In this document: positions 10,690 to 21,905 of the stretch, in pieces | Position numbering within the stretch: position 1 is the stretch's first letter | Layout: every line of letters begins with the position of its first letter | DNA from: Spinacia oleracea | Taxonomy: Eukaryota > Streptophyta > Magnoliopsida > Caryophyllales > Amaranthaceae | NCBI RefSeq assembly: GCF_020520425.1 | Contig: NC_079489.1 | Span: 89,136,810-89,200,809, forward strand | Length of the DNA: 64,000 nt | Direction of reading: 5' to 3' | Translations under genes and position numbers: made by a program | The notes under the pieces: model-generated | The model's input: only the letters and a program-made list of their open reading frames with translations | What the model was told of the DNA's origin: nothing | Database searches by the model: none

Positions 10690-11399
10690 ACATTCACAGA
10701 TGCAATGAGATCATCATTAGTAAAGCTCAGCCCAGCATTGCATTTGGTGAAGTTTCCAGAAGCAGTGTCAAATGAGAGGTCAGTACCCAAAGCAAGAGTA
10801 CTGTTTCCAAAAACACCAGAAAAGTTGACAATGGGGTTTGCTGTCAAACCAAGGCTTGTGCTGATGCCAGCATACTCATGCAAATACTGAAGCTCAACCT
10901 GTTAACATAATTTATACTCCACAAATTAGAACCATTATCCCGTAGTATTTTGAACCATGCCTCTTTAGGTAAGAAAATACTAGAAAGATAATTGTATGGT
11001 ACCTTGCCAGATCTCTGATCAGGAACACGGAAACTAAAAATAGCCTTCAAGCCAGGGGCAGGTTCATCAACGTAATGGTGGTGAAAAGCTAGGAGCGGAA
11101 GACGGAAACAGCAAAGAAGTTGGAATCAGATTACAATAGATTCCAATTATGTAAAACAAGATGTTCATAGAAAGCAATGCTATCTGTCACCAAATTTTAC
11201 ACAATTACCAATTATAAAAACCTATAAACCAATGAAACCGTAATGTATCATAGAATCAATTCGTAGTAATACAAATAAACAAACTCACATTGGAGTTGGT
11301 ATCAACTTTCACATCGGTGGTAATATTCTTGTTTGTCAACTTAGTGCTGACATCAGCCAAAAACAACTCGCCCTTCTTTGTCCCAGTAGAAGTGATAGC
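10690..11399 (-). pseudogene. Captured fragment of a mitochondrial outer-membrane porin (VDAC) gene, three exons
   Basis: Three exons with intact GT-AG borders read like plant VDAC from roughly residue 40 to 180. Exon 11289-11399 encodes AITSTGTKKGELFLADVSTK onward (37 codons). Exon 11003-11088 encodes the DEPAPGLKAIFSFRVPDQRS region. Exon 10690-10898 encodes [20 protein letters not shown], then NPIVNFSGV and [19 protein letters not shown]. The N-terminal helix exon and the last ~100 residues, including later beta strands, are absent. The middle exon is 86 bp where 87 would be needed: one base is missing near 11068, just before the DEPAP motif, which shifts the frame. VDAC forms a 19-strand barrel, so this piece cannot make a channel. 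It lies in the same orientation as the TPR fragment upstream. Confidence 0.9.
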
Positions 11400-11764
11400 C
11401 TGCAAGAAAACAAGTTTACATTAACTTTAGAAAATTAATCATGCCATACATGTCTGATTGACTTATTCTCTACATATAAATTAAGAAGTCAACAACAACC
11501 TTTAATGCAAACATACATCTTAACTTAATTTCTTTAATCGTGACTCACAACCCTAAATCTTCAGGACACAATGCAGTTGCTAATCAAATTACATTGTTAT
11601 CTCGACTAAACCCACGGAATACAGGGTATTAATTATTTCAGGCTCGATTGTGTTACAAAAATAATTGTCAGCACATCAACCAGGGTACTCATAATTGGAT
11701 ATCCCATAATAACCAAAGTAGAAAATAACTGAGGAAGAAGAGGATTGAGGGAGACGAGTAATAC
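11400..11764 (-). other. Junction between captured TPR and porin fragments
   Basis: Intron-like AT-rich DNA between the donor at 11765 (CAG|GTAT) and the acceptor at 11399. The chimeric join of the two host genes must lie inside it. I see no coding sequence. Confidence 0.5.
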
Positions 11765-12423
11765 CTGATTAAGCTTAGAATAGCAACAAGAAACATTGTA
11801 ACTAGCCACTGAAGCTTCATTTGGAGTAGGCCTAGAACCTAGAACAGATTCAAACTTTTCTCGTGCTTCCTCGTATTTTCCGCTCCTTTGATGTTATAAA
11901 AAACAAGAAAATTAAAGAAGATGAAATAACATAATTAAACAGCTGAGTAACAGCAAACAGAAGAATGGATTGATAAATACTTGTAAAGTTGGAGGCCTTC
12001 CCGGAGGTCCTTTTCCCTACTTTCTTTAGTCTCCATCTTTCTCTGGTAATTTTGGCGCTGCAAAGAAATAAAAACTGTAATATAAGTTTACAGATGAATA
12101 GATGATATAGGTACTAAGTAGTGTGGTGAGAGGTTGGGTTGGCTTACTTGAATCTCTCTGACACGGTCACTGATAAAACCAGAATTCCTTTCAGCGCGAA
12201 TAATATCCTTCTCAGACAACTCACCAGCATAATCAAGGTTTCCAAAGCGCTTCTGCATTTTCATGAAGAGAGGACCAATCCTCTGACGGATGGTATACAT
12301 GGTTCTACCATACTCAGCAGCCGGCCAGATTTCTGTGCCAAACACTGCACTGGTTGCTATGACTTTATCCCCATAAACATCATTTGAACAAACCCTAAGA
12401 AACCCATAAATCATCGAACTCAA
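11765..12423 (-). pseudogene. Captured fragment of a TPR-protein gene, three exons
   Basis: Exon 12148-12423 (92 codons) opens MSSMIYGFLRVCSNDVYGDK and ends ISDRVREIQ. Exon 11981-12057 encodes RQNYQRKMETKESREKDLRE. Exon 11765-11885 encodes a TPR helix pair, SGKYEEAREKFESVLG followed by ASVASYNVSCCYSKLNQ. The last exon resembles TPR segments of plant plastid proteins such as LPA1, though I cannot name the parent with certainty. Donors and acceptors are intact, and phases are 0, 2 and 0. Splicing 11765 to 11399 would keep the frame into the first porin exon. The gene has no downstream TPR exons, so it is a 5' fragment. It may still be transcribed from its own captured upstream region (12424-12880). 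Confidence 0.7.
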
Positions 12424-12889
12424 AACTATGTGATTTTGTCAATCATAAACCTAAAATTGAACCCTAATCTGAAAACGAAAATCAAAAACTAAAATTGAAC
12501 CCTAATCTGAAAACGAAAATAAAAAACGAAAATAGAAATTGAACACACCATACAGAAACCACCGGAACCACGACGCCGAGCAACCACCGGAACCACGACG
12601 CGACGGGGAGATGCTGAAACCCCGGCCGACCAAGAATATATCTTTCAGTGACAGGCTGCGCGAGAATTGAACGGGATGGGGGAGATGAGGCGAGAACACC
12701 ACACACCGGCGAAGACAGCGACGCAGGGCTGAGCAACGCTTGGGTTCGACGGCGACGCAGGGCTGAGTTCGACGGCGACGCAGGGCTGAGTTCGACGGCT
12801 TCTTGGATATTTGTTTAAGGGAAAAAGCTTGGAGCTATAAGAGAAGGAACAACGTACGTTTGAGCCCGCTCGTTTGAGCGCGGTTTGTT
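12424..12889 (-). promoter_or_regulatory. Upstream region of the chimeric unit, with a 24-bp triplication
   Basis: GC-richer sequence immediately 5' of the captured first exon, plausibly its promoter or 5' UTR. At about 12715-12800 a unit of roughly 23-24 bp, GACGCAGGGCTGAGTTCGAC-like, is repeated about three times. Between 12450 and 12530 a 37-bp stretch (CTAAAATTGAACCCTAATCT core) is duplicated. Promoter role is inferred from position only. Confidence 0.4.
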
Positions 12890-13148
12890 GCAACCTAGGA
12901 AAGTAAAAAATTTTGAAACGCGGACTTGTTGCAGCGGGCAATAACATGTACGCTGCAATAAAGTCGGGTTGTTGCTGCGGGCTTTTATTTTGTACGCTGC
13001 AACAAACACATTTGCTGCGAACAACTAAAATGTACGCTGCGATAACCCTTTAAAGGGTTTGACCCGCGTTGACCGACTGGTTGTTGAAGCGTATTTATAC
13101 ATGTACGCTGCAACAAGGGGGCTGCAACAGGGGTTTTTTCTACTAGTG
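12890..13148. repeat. CACTA right subterminal and terminal repeats
   Basis: Carries the same TTGCAGCGGGC / GTACGCTGCAAC motifs as the left end, ending in the inverted terminal repeat at 13131-13148. The two ends are inverted relative to each other. Confidence 0.85.
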
Positions 13149-14982
13149 CGGCATGCACATTAACATGCTGGTTGTGCACTAGGCACGAAAGAACCCTAAT
13201 ACAATTGACTCGAAAGTCTACCCTACATATGCGGTGGCTAACGAGAGATTACCCTTTATATGTGGTAAATAACAATAGTGCAACTAGGCATGAAAACTTG
13301 GCTCAAAACATACTAGACATTACGTACAATAGCATAAACCATTCCTTGCATGTGAATAAATCATACATGCATAATCATACTTGGATAACATGATTGTTAT
13401 GTAAATTCAACAAACATAACCAATCATAACATGCTTGTTTACTTCAATTCAACAAACATAAACAATCATAACATGCTTGTTTACTTCAATTCAACAAACA
13501 TAAACCATATCCATAACATGCTTGTTCACACAATCAAACATGAATCCATACATAGTCCAAATACATGAATCTTCATGGAAACAAGTTGGTCACCCTAGAC
13601 GTGCACGTACCTTGAAGTTCTAAGAACGGGGGCCACTTTGTGATTCAAGCTACTACTCTAGAAATCTCCTCATATCATTAAAATAATGAAATTTAGTTAT
13701 TATCCATGTTCATCAAACTTCCAGCAACTTTATTAGGTTTAAAATGCTTGAATTAATTAGAAATTAATCTTTAATCGGTAAAATAATAGTTCCAATTAAT
13801 CCCTTGAAACCTTAAGCATGAAATTTGACTAATTTCATGCTCAAACCCATTAAAAATCCACACTTTATGTCTCAACACGAATCTGAAAATTATAATTGAT
13901 TACTTCAATTAAAATTGTCATCTAATTATGCTAATCAATTATCCATAAGATTTAGGGTAAAACCCTAACTTTAACTCATCATTCAAAATCATTAACATCC
14001 ATAAAGATTGAAACTTTATCTCATAAACAAATCTGAAAATTACTACTCTTCAATCAAAAATAATCCTCAACATTCTAATCATCAAAATCTTCAACTTTGG
14101 TGTTCATAACCAATCCCAAACACAATAATAATAATAATCAATATCCATCATCAAAACATAATAAAAATCTAAGCTTTAAATAGAAATGGTTAGGAAGAAG
14201 AGAAATATACCAAACCGGCCTATAGCATGGCACGATTACTAATTTGAGGTAATCGAGCGCAAATGGGAAAGCGAAACGGAAGCTTGGACGCACGAGCACG
14301 GGCAGCGACGAGCTGTGTGCTTGCGAAAACAGCTGGGCACGAGGAGAGGGACTTGTGCGCGCAGCGCTGGGAGAGTGAGATAGAGGTCCGTGCGCGGGGA
14401 CGAGAAACAACGCCCACAGCGTGCGCGGGGAAGCGAGGCAGCAACCACAAGCTGGAGAGCTCGACTGGGCACACACGCACAAAGGGAGAGAGGAGAAGGA
14501 ATGAGAAGAATGAAAGAAAGAAGAAAAAGAGAAAGCTTGGAGAGGAAGAAAATAATTTTAGGAAAGAGAAATTGAGCTCTCAAAAGTTGTGGGAAAATGT
14601 GGGGAAAGCAAGGGTATTTATAGAGTGAGAACCCTTGAGGATTGGGGTTAAGGATCTTCCTAGAAGTTTCATTTAACCAAGTTGGGTTTCCTTAATCTAG
14701 GGTGAGGTGTCCTTGGAATTTCCTACACTTTGAGTTGGGTTTTTGGATTGGGCTTTGAGTTGAGTTTTAATACGCTACTTGAATTCTTGAAATATTTGAA
14801 TTTCAAAACCCAAATAAATACTCAACTTGAAAACTAAATTCTCTTTATAATTAATTAAAATAATAATACGTTTAATTAATTAAATACATTTAAATAACTT
14901 ATTTAAATTCTCAAAATCCCAAAATGCTTTATAAATATAATAAAATATATTTATAATTACTTCAAAAATACGAGGTATTACA
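13149..14982 (-). repeat. Gypsy-type LTR copy, part 2
   Basis: Continues the LTR broken at 7192. It parallels 17000-18816 of the solo LTR at 15990 (shared GCATGCACAT... start, CAACATAAACC... stretches and CCGGCCTATAGCA) and ends in AATACGAGGTATTACA at 14982. A GC-rich part (14240-14500) has open frames on both strands that are not conserved with the sister copy, so I do not call a gene. A short direct repeat of ACATGCTTGTTTACTTCAAT occurs at 13430-13500. Confidence 0.75.
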
Positions 14983-15097
14983 GCAACGCTCCAACTAGCT
15001 ATTCCAATCACTTGATCTTACTGGATTAATTATTCGTCATTAATCTGAACCTTGGTATTAAACTAATGCACATTGGGTGAATGACACATTTCCTTCA
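14983..15097 (-). repeat. Fragment of a copia family 2 LTR
   Basis: The reverse complement starts TGAAGGAAATGTGTCATTCA and matches the LTR start at 35375. It was entered by the gypsy LTR that ends at 14982. Only about 115 bp remain here. Confidence 0.7.
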
Positions 15098-15989
15098 GGC
15101 ACTTCCTTTTTTGGGTAAGTCTTTTGTATTAAAGATTATTGCATGTTCTTCTATGTTACCGGTTACCTGGTTCACCAAGGAATCTGGTGAGATGTCTGTG
15201 GGAACCGAAATGTGATCCAGGGAGCGAATTAGCTTTCCGAGATACACTTTCGATGTACACATCAAGTCCCAAATGGTGATTTCTTCTTTGGTCCTTTTGA
15301 GTTGCTTCAAGAGCGGGTTTTCTATAGCTTTGGCCACGGTGGTGGACCGTGCGTTTTCAGAAGTTTGCCGAACAAGGACACCATTTGCGGGAGGCAGATG
15401 GATGTCCGATTGGTATACTCTTCTGGACCGAGTTAAGTTAGCAACTTCAGTTTCTTCCGGGGTAGGATCGAAAGGAGATGTCGTGAGCCAGGTCTCAGTG
15501 AAGTAGTCTTGGCCGTGGTTTGAGACAAGTAAACTTCTTCGGCATCGTCATCCCATATACCGCATATTTCACCGGTAGAGCCTAATGTGGGTAACTTGGT
15601 GAGAGGCTCACCTTGAGGCGTTATGTAGATCGTAGGATCAAATGTGGCATTCTCAGAGTGGTCTAAAGAAATGTGAGAAGAGCCTAGTGGACTTTTGTTG
15701 TTGCTAGGTTTGATAACGTTAGGTAGAGAGATTATTTCATCCTCTATGATATCTTGGATGGTGTTCTTTAAATGCCAACAATCTTCGGTATCTTGACCAT
15801 TTCCCCTGTGATATTTGCAGTAGGTGACGTCAACCCAGAATGTGTTTTTGACCGCGGGGTCACATGTTGGTCCGATTGGAGCCAATTTACCTTGAAACAC
15901 TAGTCTTTCATAGGCTTGAGTAAGAGTTGGCCCGAGTGGGGTGAACTTTCTATCTTTGGTCCATCTTTTGACCTTTTGAGGAGGATTTT
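15098..15989 (-). pseudogene. Tat-type gypsy gag, C-terminal part
   Basis: Two minus-strand frames (15433-15900 and 15098-15337) encode a gag region containing CKYHRGNGQDTEDCWHLKN and then QDIIEDEII, a signature of Tat/Ogre gag near the protease junction. The downstream segment has KAIENPLLKQLKRTKEEITI and VYLGKLIRSLDHISVPTDIS. A frameshift near 15430 separates the two frames, and the 3' end is cut off. It continues upstream at 18822 across the inserted solo LTR. Confidence 0.8.
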
Positions 15990-18816
15990 TGTAACACCCT
16001 AATAATTCCTTGCTTTTATAAAACTATTTTCCAACTTAAAATAAGAATTACCAAAGTATTACCGCCACCGTAATAACGGCTAAGGCTAGTACCAAAATTA
16101 CGCAGCGGAATCGACTAACTTTAAAACATTAATTAATAGTTAATGGTCTTCATACAAGTTGGAACCATAACGGCCCAAACCAAAATACTTTAAAACATAA
16201 TCCATTAACTAATTGAAAACATTATATTCTAGACTAAATAGTATAAATAGAGTTTAAAACAATGCAAGTGAAAATTAACTCGCTCAACCAATCCCATTGC
16301 TAGATAACTTCACTTGCAAGTCATCTCTACAAACCTGTTATTAAGATTCTACTCCCCAACAATGCAAGTGCAAATGATGGATCATCATATTAAGGCAAAG
16401 GCCATGTCCAAAACACAAAGCACGTAATCAACGAAAGTTAAGTACATAAAAGCTAGAATGAAATCCTAAAACTAACATGCTTCATTCCAATAATAATAAT
16501 AAATTCAAACCACATGCAAAAGCCAACTAATAAACATTTACTCATGAAGATAAGACTCGACTCAATACACGACTTTTAACTCATAGATTAGTTAGAATAA
16601 GCATTCGAACGGGTCCAAAAGAAAATATCCATTACGGAAGGTTGTTGGGAGCCAACCAAACACCAAAAGAATAAAAGTAACCATGTCGGACCATACCGAC
16701 GGATTTCCAGCGCATTAAGAAGTGAAACAACGTAACGTCTTGTATCATACATAGGAGTACAAGCCCCTTGGAAAGGCACTCCCCCCATAGTTCATACTCA
16801 AAGTATATACGTTCAAAGAGTTTTGAAGCTTTTTCATATTGCACTTTACGTTTATTAATATTTTATTCACAAAGTTGACTCAAGACACAACCAAGTAAGG
16901 CATTTAATGAACGTACAATAAACACTGATTCTTTTAAAATCATTAGGACTTGTGATCAATACAATACTCAAATGAAATTACCCCAGGGTTCCCTCTCAAC
17001 AAAATGTTGAGTCCCCGACATGCCAATTACCATGCGGGTTGTGCACTAGGCACAAAAATTTCTAATGCAATTCACCTTGACTCTTTCTACATATGCGGTG
17101 GCTAACGTGAGCGTACCCTTAATATGTGACTTACTAAACACGACTCAAAAGTATACCCTACATATACGATGGCTAACGTGAGAAGACCCTTCATATGTGG
17201 TTACTGAAATAGTGCAACATGGCACGAAATAAACTTGGCTCATAATATGCTAGACATTACGTACAATAGGATAAATATTTCTTGCATGCGAATAAACCAT
17301 ACATGCATCAACATACTTGGACAACATGCTTGTTATTTAAATTCAACAAACATAAAACAACAACCATAACATGCTTGTTCACATATTCAAACATGAATCC
17401 ATAATAATCTAAGTAACATGAATCACAACATTTAGACATACATGTATTCACATGAATTTAAGTTGGTCACCCTAGACTTGTACGTACCGTGAATACCTAA
17501 GTACGGGGGCCACTTTGTGATTCACTCCACTAATTAGAAATCTCCTCCTATCATTAAATAATGAAACTTAATTATTATCCATGTTCATTAAATTTCCAAA
17601 AACTTTATTTAGTTTTAAAACGCTTGAATTAATTAAACATTAATCGTTCATCATTAATAATAATTCTTATTAATTGTTTAAAACCCTAGCATGAAATTTA
17701 ATTAAAACCATTAAAAATTGGCACTTTAAGACTTTAAATGAATCTGTAAATTATTATTGATTACCATAATTAAAATTGACATCTAATTTTGTTAATAAAT
17801 CAATCATATGAGTTTAATCAAAATCCCTACCCTAATTCAACATTAAAATCATTTAAACCCATAAAAATTGAAGCTTTATTCAATAAACCAAATCTAAAAA
17901 TTCATGTCCTTCAAATAAAAAATTTCCTCAACAATCTAATTATCAAAACCCTCAACTTTGGTGTTCATAACCAATTCCAGCATAATAATTAATCAAAATC
18001 CAATAATAATCATAATTTAAAAACATAATTTAAAATAGAGAAGATTAAAAAGAAGAAGAATTATACCAAGCCGGCCTATAGCAACACACGATCACGAATG
18101 AGTATGACCGGGCACAAAAGAGCAAGGAAACGGAGGGGGTGCATTCACAGCAGCGTTGACGCGGCTGTTGATGTGTTGTGCGGTGCGTGTTGCGTGCGGG
18201 CACATGAAGGCAGCAGGGCAGCGCTGTGTGGGACATAGGAGGAGGCAGCAGCAGGACAGACGAGCACGATGTGCTGCGAGGCAAGGCAACGGAGGAGCGC
18301 ACACAATGTGGTTGTGCTGCTATGTGCTGCTCGACGAGGAGAAGAAAAGAGAGAGGGGGAAGGGTGCCGTGAAGAGGAAGAAAAGAAAAGAGAGGAGAGG
18401 AGAGAGAATTTGAGGGTTTTGTGAGGTTTAGTGAAAGTGGGGATTTAATGAGGAGTGGGGTGTATTTACAGTTTTTCATATCTTAGGTGGGCTAGGATTA
18501 GGAATATTAAAATTGGATTTGAACAATGATTGGGCTAGAATAAAATAAGGTTATTGAATTATTCGTTTGGGCTCCTTATAAAAATTGGATCGGGGTTTAG
18601 AATAATTCAAATCGTTTTAATTTCAAAACCCAATTAATTCCCAACTTTAGAATTTAAATTCATTTCATAACTAATTAAAAATACTAAATATTTTTAATTA
18701 TAAAATACATTTAATTAACTATTTAAATGCGACTTTTAATTCATAAAATAATAAAAATTCTTTATAAATATAATTAAATGTATTTATAATTACTTAAAAA
18801 AATACGAGGTATTACA
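15990..18816 (-). mobile_element. Solo LTR of a Ty3-gypsy-type element (2,827 bp)
   Basis: It starts TGTAACACCC and ends GGTATTACA on the plus strand, flanked by the perfect 5-bp duplication ATTTT (15985-15989 and 18817-18821). By comparison with other LTRs starting TGTAATACC, its own sense strand is minus. No internal region is present, so it is a solo LTR left by LTR-LTR recombination. It is a sister of the interrupted copy at 6810-14982. A GC-rich stretch at 18120-18420 has open frames but no recognisable protein. Confidence 0.9.
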
Positions 18817-18821
18817 ATTTT

Positions 18822-19534
18822 ACTCAAGGGCATGAACTTCCTGTGCTTGGGAAGATTCACCCTCTTTGTACGCATTATTTCTAGGCGCTTAAGTAGGCTT
18901 ATCAGAGTTAGCTTGGGCGCTCTTTAAGAGGTCGTCCTCTATTTTGATGCATACGTCAGAGATTCTTTTGAAGGAATCCAAACCCAAGTATCTAACATGT
19001 TGTTTGTATGATGGGTCCAAGTTGTCAGTGAACTTTTGGACTAATTGGCCTCAAGGGGCCTTTGAATTAGCTGGGCCGCTTGGTCTCTCCATCTAGCAAA
19101 GTAGGTTAATTATGAAACATTCGTTCTTCTTTTAAGAAAGAACTTCAAGCTCGTGCATGGTTACTTGAAAGTCCATGTTAGACGAGTATTGTTGGATGAA
19201 GATGTTAACAAAATCTTCCCAAGTGGGGAAGGTTTTTGGGGTACTGGTGATAAAACTACTAAAGTGGAGTTGGTTCCAAGGACATAGGGAAGGTGGGTAG
19301 GTACATTGACTTGTCCACACCTTTGAGGATCATGGCATTAACAAAGCATAAGAGGTGGTTACGGGGGTTATCCGTCACCTTAAACTTAGGTAAGTCCGAT
19401 GAATTGAACTTTTCTAGTACTTTGCCAGTGATGGGTTTTTGATCGAGCGAGAAGTACTTACTTCCCATGGTCTGTTAAAGGACCATTTTCTCGATTTTCT
19501 TTTCTTATCGAGCTCATTTTAGACTTGTTGGGCA
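18822..19534 (-). pseudogene. Tat-type gypsy gag, central part
   Basis: The minus strand encodes LPKFKVTDNPRNHLLCFVNA, MILKGVDKSMYLPTFPMSLE and, after a one-base shift near 19260-19310, FPTWEDFVNIFIQQYSSNMD followed by FQVTMHELEVLS. This is the conserved core of Tat/Ogre gag. A following block towards 18822 still resembles DSFKRISDVCIKIEDDLLK but is interrupted by stops. At least one frameshift makes it a pseudogene. Confidence 0.85.
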
Positions 19535-19539
19535 ACTAA

Positions 19540-21658
19540 TGTAATACCCTGAATTTTTGGGTATTTTATAATAACTATTTTGGTAATTTAAAATAATTTT
19601 ACAATCTAAAATTAATGTTTTAATGATTTTAAATAAGTTTTGTCAGTTTTATTTAATAAATTTTCTAAAATTAACTCCCCTAATTAAACCCTAATACCCT
19701 AAGTTATATATACCATCAAGTCTCACAAAAATATCACGTAATAAAAGAAAGCCTTACTCTCACACATCTCGGCCGTCACAACCACTGTATCATCATCATC
19801 ATCAACCTCTCCTCGGCAGGTAATGAACATCACCGTCAAGCTTTGAGCTTTTATAAAATATATGACTTAAAGTTTTGGACTTTTCCTCTTGTTTTTCTCT
19901 GTAAATAAATTCGTAAGGGGTAGTGTAGTATACTTGCAGTGATTTATTGAAATGAAAGCATCTTTACTCCTTCCTTATTCATCGGCTTATTTCTGATCAA
20001 TTAGCAACCAAAACACCATTAGACTAATTTTGTTTATGTATATTATTTCTTGCTTTATAAACAAAAATATATAATGATTTCAAATCAAAACTTGGACTTT
20101 GTTTCATTGATCTTACGTTGCAATAATAATTAGGAATACGCATTTGATTGTTTTCATGATGATCAGTTATTTTGGTTTTAAAGAATTTCAGTATCTAAAG
20201 CGATACAAACTTAGTTTATAAGATACTTTAATTACTCCTTATTGTTGGGTTAGGAGTTAGGAAAAATTCTCGGTGGGGCTTTCTTGAAATACAGAGTCGC
20301 GAGTACTAATTTGATTGTATTTCTATCAATGTGTCTAATATACGCTAATTTAGGCTCGTTAATTTTGTGTAATCGTAGACGGAGGCTACTTAGGAGATAT
20401 GCGAGGAGACCACTAGTTCGAAATACGCGCGTGTTTAAGGTAATTTTCAATGTTCATCATCTTTAGGTCCCGTTAGTAAAATAAATAGTTGGATATGTTT
20501 ATGTGTTATTATATGATAAGGAACTTTATTATTGTGTATATGCGAGCTTTACAATGTGAAATTATAGACATTTATACTAGTAATATTATTATGCGTATTA
20601 ATTTTCATTACTACGTATATTTTTACGAAACAAGTACCTGGTTTTATGTTCACGAAGTGAAGACATAGTGTGAACACAAGTTGGGTTGGATATATTAATA
20701 GTGGCGTGAACAGCATGAGCACTTATATACTCTTGTTATGTGAGTTGCAATAAGGGGTTAAATTAATGTAATCAATTTTGGATATCATGCGTAATTGTGT
20801 GGTGATTTTAGGTTGCTGGACTAATTGTACTATATGCTTTAACCTTATTAAAATATTAATGAATTAAAGTGTAATCTTCGAGGGAAAAGCCCGTAAGGGT
20901 TAGGAACAGGTTTCCCTTCTAGATGTTGTTCTATCGGTGCACTTTAGTGGAGACCCGGTAGGTTTCTAGTAGGTTTCTATTATTTTGTATTCAAATTTCT
21001 GCTTAGTCTTCCTCCTAATTCTATCGGTGCGCGGTCGCGGAGACCCATAGTCAATTAGTGAGGGGTGTGCACACTAGAGACATTCTGTCTGACTTTGGCC
21101 ATTTTCAAGGGTTACGCGCGACCCTTAGCGTTCTTTTTCCCTCACTTAATTAATATTGTTCTTATGTGATAATTTTAATGATGGAATTATTAAATTGATA
21201 TTTGTTGTTTACTTATTTATTTTATATACTCAAAACGTTTTCAAACTAAAATTATTTATTTTACGGGATGGAGTTGGAATTACTCAGTTTATCTGATTTT
21301 TGGGAGTTTGTCTCTCTTGTCTCTTTTCTATTTATTATTGCAGGTTAGTAAATGTACTTGGCTACGAGTGAGGAGACGCTTAGAATAACCACCTAGTCAA
21401 GAGACAATTTCTATTTCAGTTTTAAGTTGGATTTTGTTATTTATTTTATAGGAATTGGTTGTAATATTTTATGGGCCACCTTTTAGACCACTTAGTTAAT
21501 TTTGACTTTAATGGTTTTAAATTGTTTTGTTGCTTTGCATTTATTTTCTATGTATAATAAATGTAGCAGTGACACTCCCAAGGTTTAGACTATGGTTTTT
21601 ATAAAATAAAAACAGGGTTTTTGATTATATAAAAGGTCCAAATTTTGGGGGTGTTACA
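19540..21658 (+). mobile_element. Solo LTR of a second gypsy-type family (2,119 bp)
   Basis: Begins TGTAATACCC and ends GGGTGTTACA, flanked by ACTAA on both sides (19535-19539 and 21659-21663). A homologous solo LTR in the opposite orientation lies at 52390-54395. The shared central part includes two CTATCGGTGC...GAGACCC motifs and a GGGTTACGCGCGACCCTTAG block. No coding sequence. Confidence 0.92.
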
Positions 21659-21663
21659 ACTAA

Positions 21664-21905
21664 GGACTGATTTTCCAAGCACAACTATTCCATAGTGGCA
21701 GCCATTTTTTCTAGTTGCGTTTGCATATCTTCGAACGACATGATTCCAGTCAGTGCAGGGTCAAATTGAGGTTTGAAGACATGAGATCCTGGAAAAGGGG
21801 AACGATTAACTGAGATGGGTGTTACTGGCTCTTGCATTGGGGTGGAAGATTCAAGACGCGTTAGTCGTTGGATTGTAGAACGATGCCTGCAGTAGAACTA
21901 GCCCT
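21664..21905 (-). pseudogene. Tat-type gypsy gag, N-terminal part
   Basis: The minus strand reads in one frame through IMSFEDMQTQLEKMAATME, then a TAG stop, then LCLENQSLV, continuing across the ACTAA duplication into 19534. The upstream stretch has PVTPISVNRSPFPGSHVFKP and QFDPALTG. It is the gag N-terminus with at least one in-frame stop. Confidence 0.65.

Larger units (their letters stand above)
7193..13148. mobile_element. Complete CACTA (En/Spm) transposon carrying host gene fragments
   Basis: The element begins CACTAGTAGAAAAAACCC and ends with its reverse complement GGGTTTTTTCTACTAGTG. It is flanked by the 3-bp target duplication CGG at 7190-7192 and 13149-13151. Subterminal blocks carry many copies of a TTGCAGCG(T/G)(A/G)CA motif in both orientations, as is usual for CACTA elements. 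Inside, all on the minus strand, are a TPR-gene fragment (11765-12423), a porin fragment (10690-11399), a ~160-bp tandem array (7960-10350) and a final Ulp1-like exon (7770-7891). No TnpA/TnpD transposase is seen, so it is non-autonomous and of the gene-capturing (Pack-CACTA) type. Boundaries are precise; the gene-capture reading is strong inference. Confidence 0.92.

Noticed and set aside
10690..11399. A functional VDAC gene.
   Set aside because: Only about half of the protein is present, the frame is shifted in the middle exon, and it sits inside a CACTA element.
14138..14628. Frames of about 114-121 codons on both strands.
   Set aside because: They lie in a GC-rich part of a gypsy LTR, on both strands, and the corresponding part of the sister LTR (18045-18480) encodes different frames.
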